Positions 61,301-64,000 of a stretch of 64,000 nucleotides of DNA are shown in pieces (position 1 is the first letter of the stretch; every line of letters begins with the position of its first letter). This stretch comes from Bradysia coprophila (Eukaryota > Arthropoda > Insecta > Diptera > Sciaridae): contig NC_050737.1 in NCBI RefSeq assembly GCF_014529535.1, positions 5,906,487 through 5,970,486 on the forward strand. The letters are read 5' to 3'. The notes beneath the pieces are model-generated. The model did no database searches. It had not been told where the DNA came from and was given only the letters and a program-made list of their open reading frames with translations. Position numbers and translations under genes: made by a program.

Positions 61301-62819
61301 TGGATTTGTTTTTTGTAGGTTATGTTGGCTGAAAATTCTGTTTTAATAGTTTTTTTGAATTTAGCTTTTATGTTAGGTATTTTGTTGTTGTTGTTGATTC
61401 GGTTTCAAATTGCGCATGCGTCCTTCTTTTTATAAATATTTTTCTTTCATTTTCGTTCCCTCTTTCGCTTGGGTCGTATATATTATACTTTTTACTCTCA
61501 AACTATCTAACACTGTGGCCAGTGTTCTTTCATTAGTTTATTAATTACACACACATACACATATGTAAGTATATATTTTCTTTATATTTAAATTATTGTT
61601 TCAAATTGATATGCAATTTATTATTATGTTGTTTTTATCTATTTTTTAGTTTTATTTTTTTTATTTTATTGACTATTCTTGCCCTATTTATAATACTAGT
61701 TCTTTGATTTCTCTTTTACCATTTACTTTTCATTAGAATATTGAATTAGAAGCGAATTTAATTGTAGCATTTTATTTACCGTTAGATATTTTTTCAGACA
61801 CTTTTAAAAACAATAAATATTTTATGTGATTTCTTTATGTTTTTTTGAAAATCAGTTTGGTAAAAAATATTCGCTGTTACTTCTTTTTGCAGATTTGGCT
61901 GCACAAGATCACAAACCGAATGCTGATAAGTGGTTCTGATGAATTGATAAAACCAAAGAGCCGTTTAATGTCATGTATGTACATCCATTAATTGGAACAC
62001 ATTTTGTCGAGCTCAAAAACATGTACAAACCGTTTAGATATCCATACCAGATTGACGGATGCGGATAGTGTATCAAAGCATAATTTCGGAAAATAATTTC
62101 TCTGAGTTTGTTGAATATTTAGAGAAATTTCTACAAATTCAGCGAAAAATTTGTCGCTGATGGTTGATGTGTTTTTTATCATTTTTTTTTACAAAACGTG
62201 TTAAATGGACGTTACTATTGTGTACGATCTATCTTGATATGCCAAGAAATTAGAAGTAACGTGACCTACAACATGTGGGTAAAATTTTTAAATAGTGATC
62301 GCTGCAAGCCGACTGTTTAATTAGAAATTTTGTACATCGTTATCTGACTCTTAAACAATGAATAAATTTCCGATGACATACTACACACGATCAGATGATC
62401 CAGAAATTTTTGAAATCTGTGAAAAAACCCACTATAAGAATAACAACTCAAAGTCTATTGAAACTAATAGTTCACAGGCCGAAAATTGTTCCCATATTTC
62501 GTAGTTCGAAGCTTCAAATCAATGTTTCAAAGTTGTCAGAAGCAATGTGGAAACCCAACAAGTTACTAACTTTCAATGGAAAACGATCGTTTCGATTATA
62601 ATCTATCAGGCAATACTCTTCCAATGTTGTTAGAGACTTCCATCTGGTAGTTAATCAGCACATTACTGTTAGAGAACTCTATGAACCGAAATTTCAACTT
62701 GGATTCAATTTCCACTCATTCCATATACGATATCGACACGTCATTATATTTCACACTCACACATACATACCTGTCGTGATGTTGTTCGATCGCATGTAGA
62801 ATGAACAGTGAGAATAGGA
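58317..62819. other. AT-rich, no gene recognised
   Basis: Long T-skewed stretches with ATTTA-type pentamers, a (TTG)n run near 61385-61400 and short TA-repeat tracts near 59330-59360. No coding signal found. Confidence 0.4.
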
Positions 62820-62822
62820 TTA

Positions 62823-63034
62823 AGTATAGTTTCCACTTAAAAAGAGCACTCCGTTTAGCCTCCGTTTACATGACAGTTGTAAAATAGAACAAAGGAACTG
62901 TCACGCAAACGGAGTAAACAATTGAAATAAATTCAATTTCCACTCCGTTTGCGTGACAGTTCTTTTGTTCTAATTTACAACTGTCATGTAGATGGAGGCT
63001 AAACGGAGTGCTCTTTTTAAGTGGAAACTATTCT
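62823..63034. mobile_element. 212-bp palindromic MITE, copy 2 (PIF/Harbinger-like)
   Basis: The same length as the copy at 22375-22586 and nearly identical, flanked by TTA on both sides (62820-62822, 63035-63037). Few differences between the copies suggest recent spread. Confidence 0.85.
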
Positions 63035-63037
63035 TTA

Positions 63038-64000
63038 AAATGGTGTAATTCTCTAACAATAATCCGTTAAGTTTATCACAAGCATTGGCTAAATTGAAGT
63101 ATTGACCGACAGGTGGTAGAAATTCGAAAAATAGTCTTATCGTGACCCAATTACAGTGAAAAAAGACTGTACACGGTGTCGTTCAGCTTGTTTTATGGAA
63201 CATAAATCTAAAAATTATTTGATTAATGATTCGGGTTCCAGATAAAATTATACGTTATATATTATTATACGCGATCACTTCTCTGAACTGCAATGATAAT
63301 AAGAAATGAATAAATAATTTGAACATAATATGCTATTCAGTTAATTTTTATTGAAAAGAAAAAAGTATAAAAATAAACACTATAAAAATTACAAAACAAT
63401 AAAAGTAATATAATCGTAAGTCGTAAAAAAATAATATAAAACAAACATTAAAAACGATTAAATTAAATATATTTATAGCAGATAAATTTCATTCATTTTT
63501 ATTATAATGGTGTGACGACTCAAAAATTTTTTAAAATTTTTTACTCTTTTTTATTTAAATCGGCAAAGAAACATGGTTTTGGATTTTATCTGGGTTAATC
63601 TTTTTCATGGTAATATTTTCGAAAATGGAAAAAAAAGAAAAACAATAAACTGCATCATTTGGTTGTTGTTGTTGTTTTTGATGTTGTGGTTGTGTGTGAG
63701 TAAAATTTTAATTTTTTTCTCTCTTCTTTTTCATTATTGATTTGACTATAAAATGGACGAATTGTTATTCGTATCGAAAGTGGTTGTTGTTTTTTGTTAA
63801 ATTTTTAATTTTTAATTTAATTTAAATTTTAACTTTTTTATATTTCAACTTTTTTTTTTGCTAATTGATATAAGACAAATACTTTTGTTTGTCGTTCTTA
63901 AAAAAATCTCTCTCTCTTAAAACAGAAATAAATATGCGTACCGTCAATTAAAAAAAGTTTTTTTTTTATTTATTTTTTCTTCGTAATTATTCATTTCATG
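63038..64000. other. AT-rich, no gene recognised
   Basis: A/T homopolymer tracts and a (TTG)n-like run at about 63662-63680. Nothing else supported. Confidence 0.4.

Overview
The window looks like nuclear DNA of an insect, most likely a dipteran. It is AT-rich, has short GT-AG introns (many of 55-100 bp), and every recognisable gene has its best match in the insect/animal repertoire. A lower (nematoceran) fly is plausible, but the sequence alone does not fix the species. I see no bacterial or organellar signal, no tRNA or rRNA gene and no CRISPR array. Exon boundaries below were read by hand from splice sites and reading-frame continuity.

Layout. 0-9.5 kb is accessory: a full-length Tc1-type transposase-derived ORF with degraded catalytic residues (1520-2482, -), nested hAT-like miniature elements (4150-5327), an intronless cGAS-like receptor (5630-6820, -) and a 350-bp direct repeat pair (8127-9270). 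9.5-25 kb is the densest host-gene block: exportin-7 (9562-16722, -, 19 exons), syntaxin-16 (18006-20651, +) convergent with pno1 (20705-21509, -), a cluster of miniature transposons, and a half-size troponin C-like EF-hand gene (23679-25036, -). 26.3-30.2 kb is a 3.7-kb RLE-type LINE carrying an OTU protease domain, inserted in a TA-flanked miniature element. 32-34 kb holds Nek2 (-). 39.6-41.6 kb holds licorne, the MKK3/6-type p38 MAP kinase kinase (+). 45.2-46.9 kb is SUMO/smt3 (-). 48.6-49.3 kb is a small RecA-like protein resembling SWSAP1 (+). From about 51.5 kb to the end the sequence is very AT-rich, T-skewed on the + strand and almost ORF-free, with a few more miniature elements.

Most host genes are unrelated housekeeping functions (nuclear transport, Golgi/endosome fusion, 40S ribosome assembly, centrosome kinase, stress MAPK, SUMO). 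They do not form one pathway. The most interesting loci are the cGAS-like receptor with an apparent CaaX box, the uninterrupted but catalytically degraded transposase, the one-lobed troponin C-like gene, the SWSAP1-like protein without a Walker A lysine, and the OTU-bearing LINE. Miniature inverted-repeat elements of at least eight families fill the intergenic space, several with clear target-site duplications.
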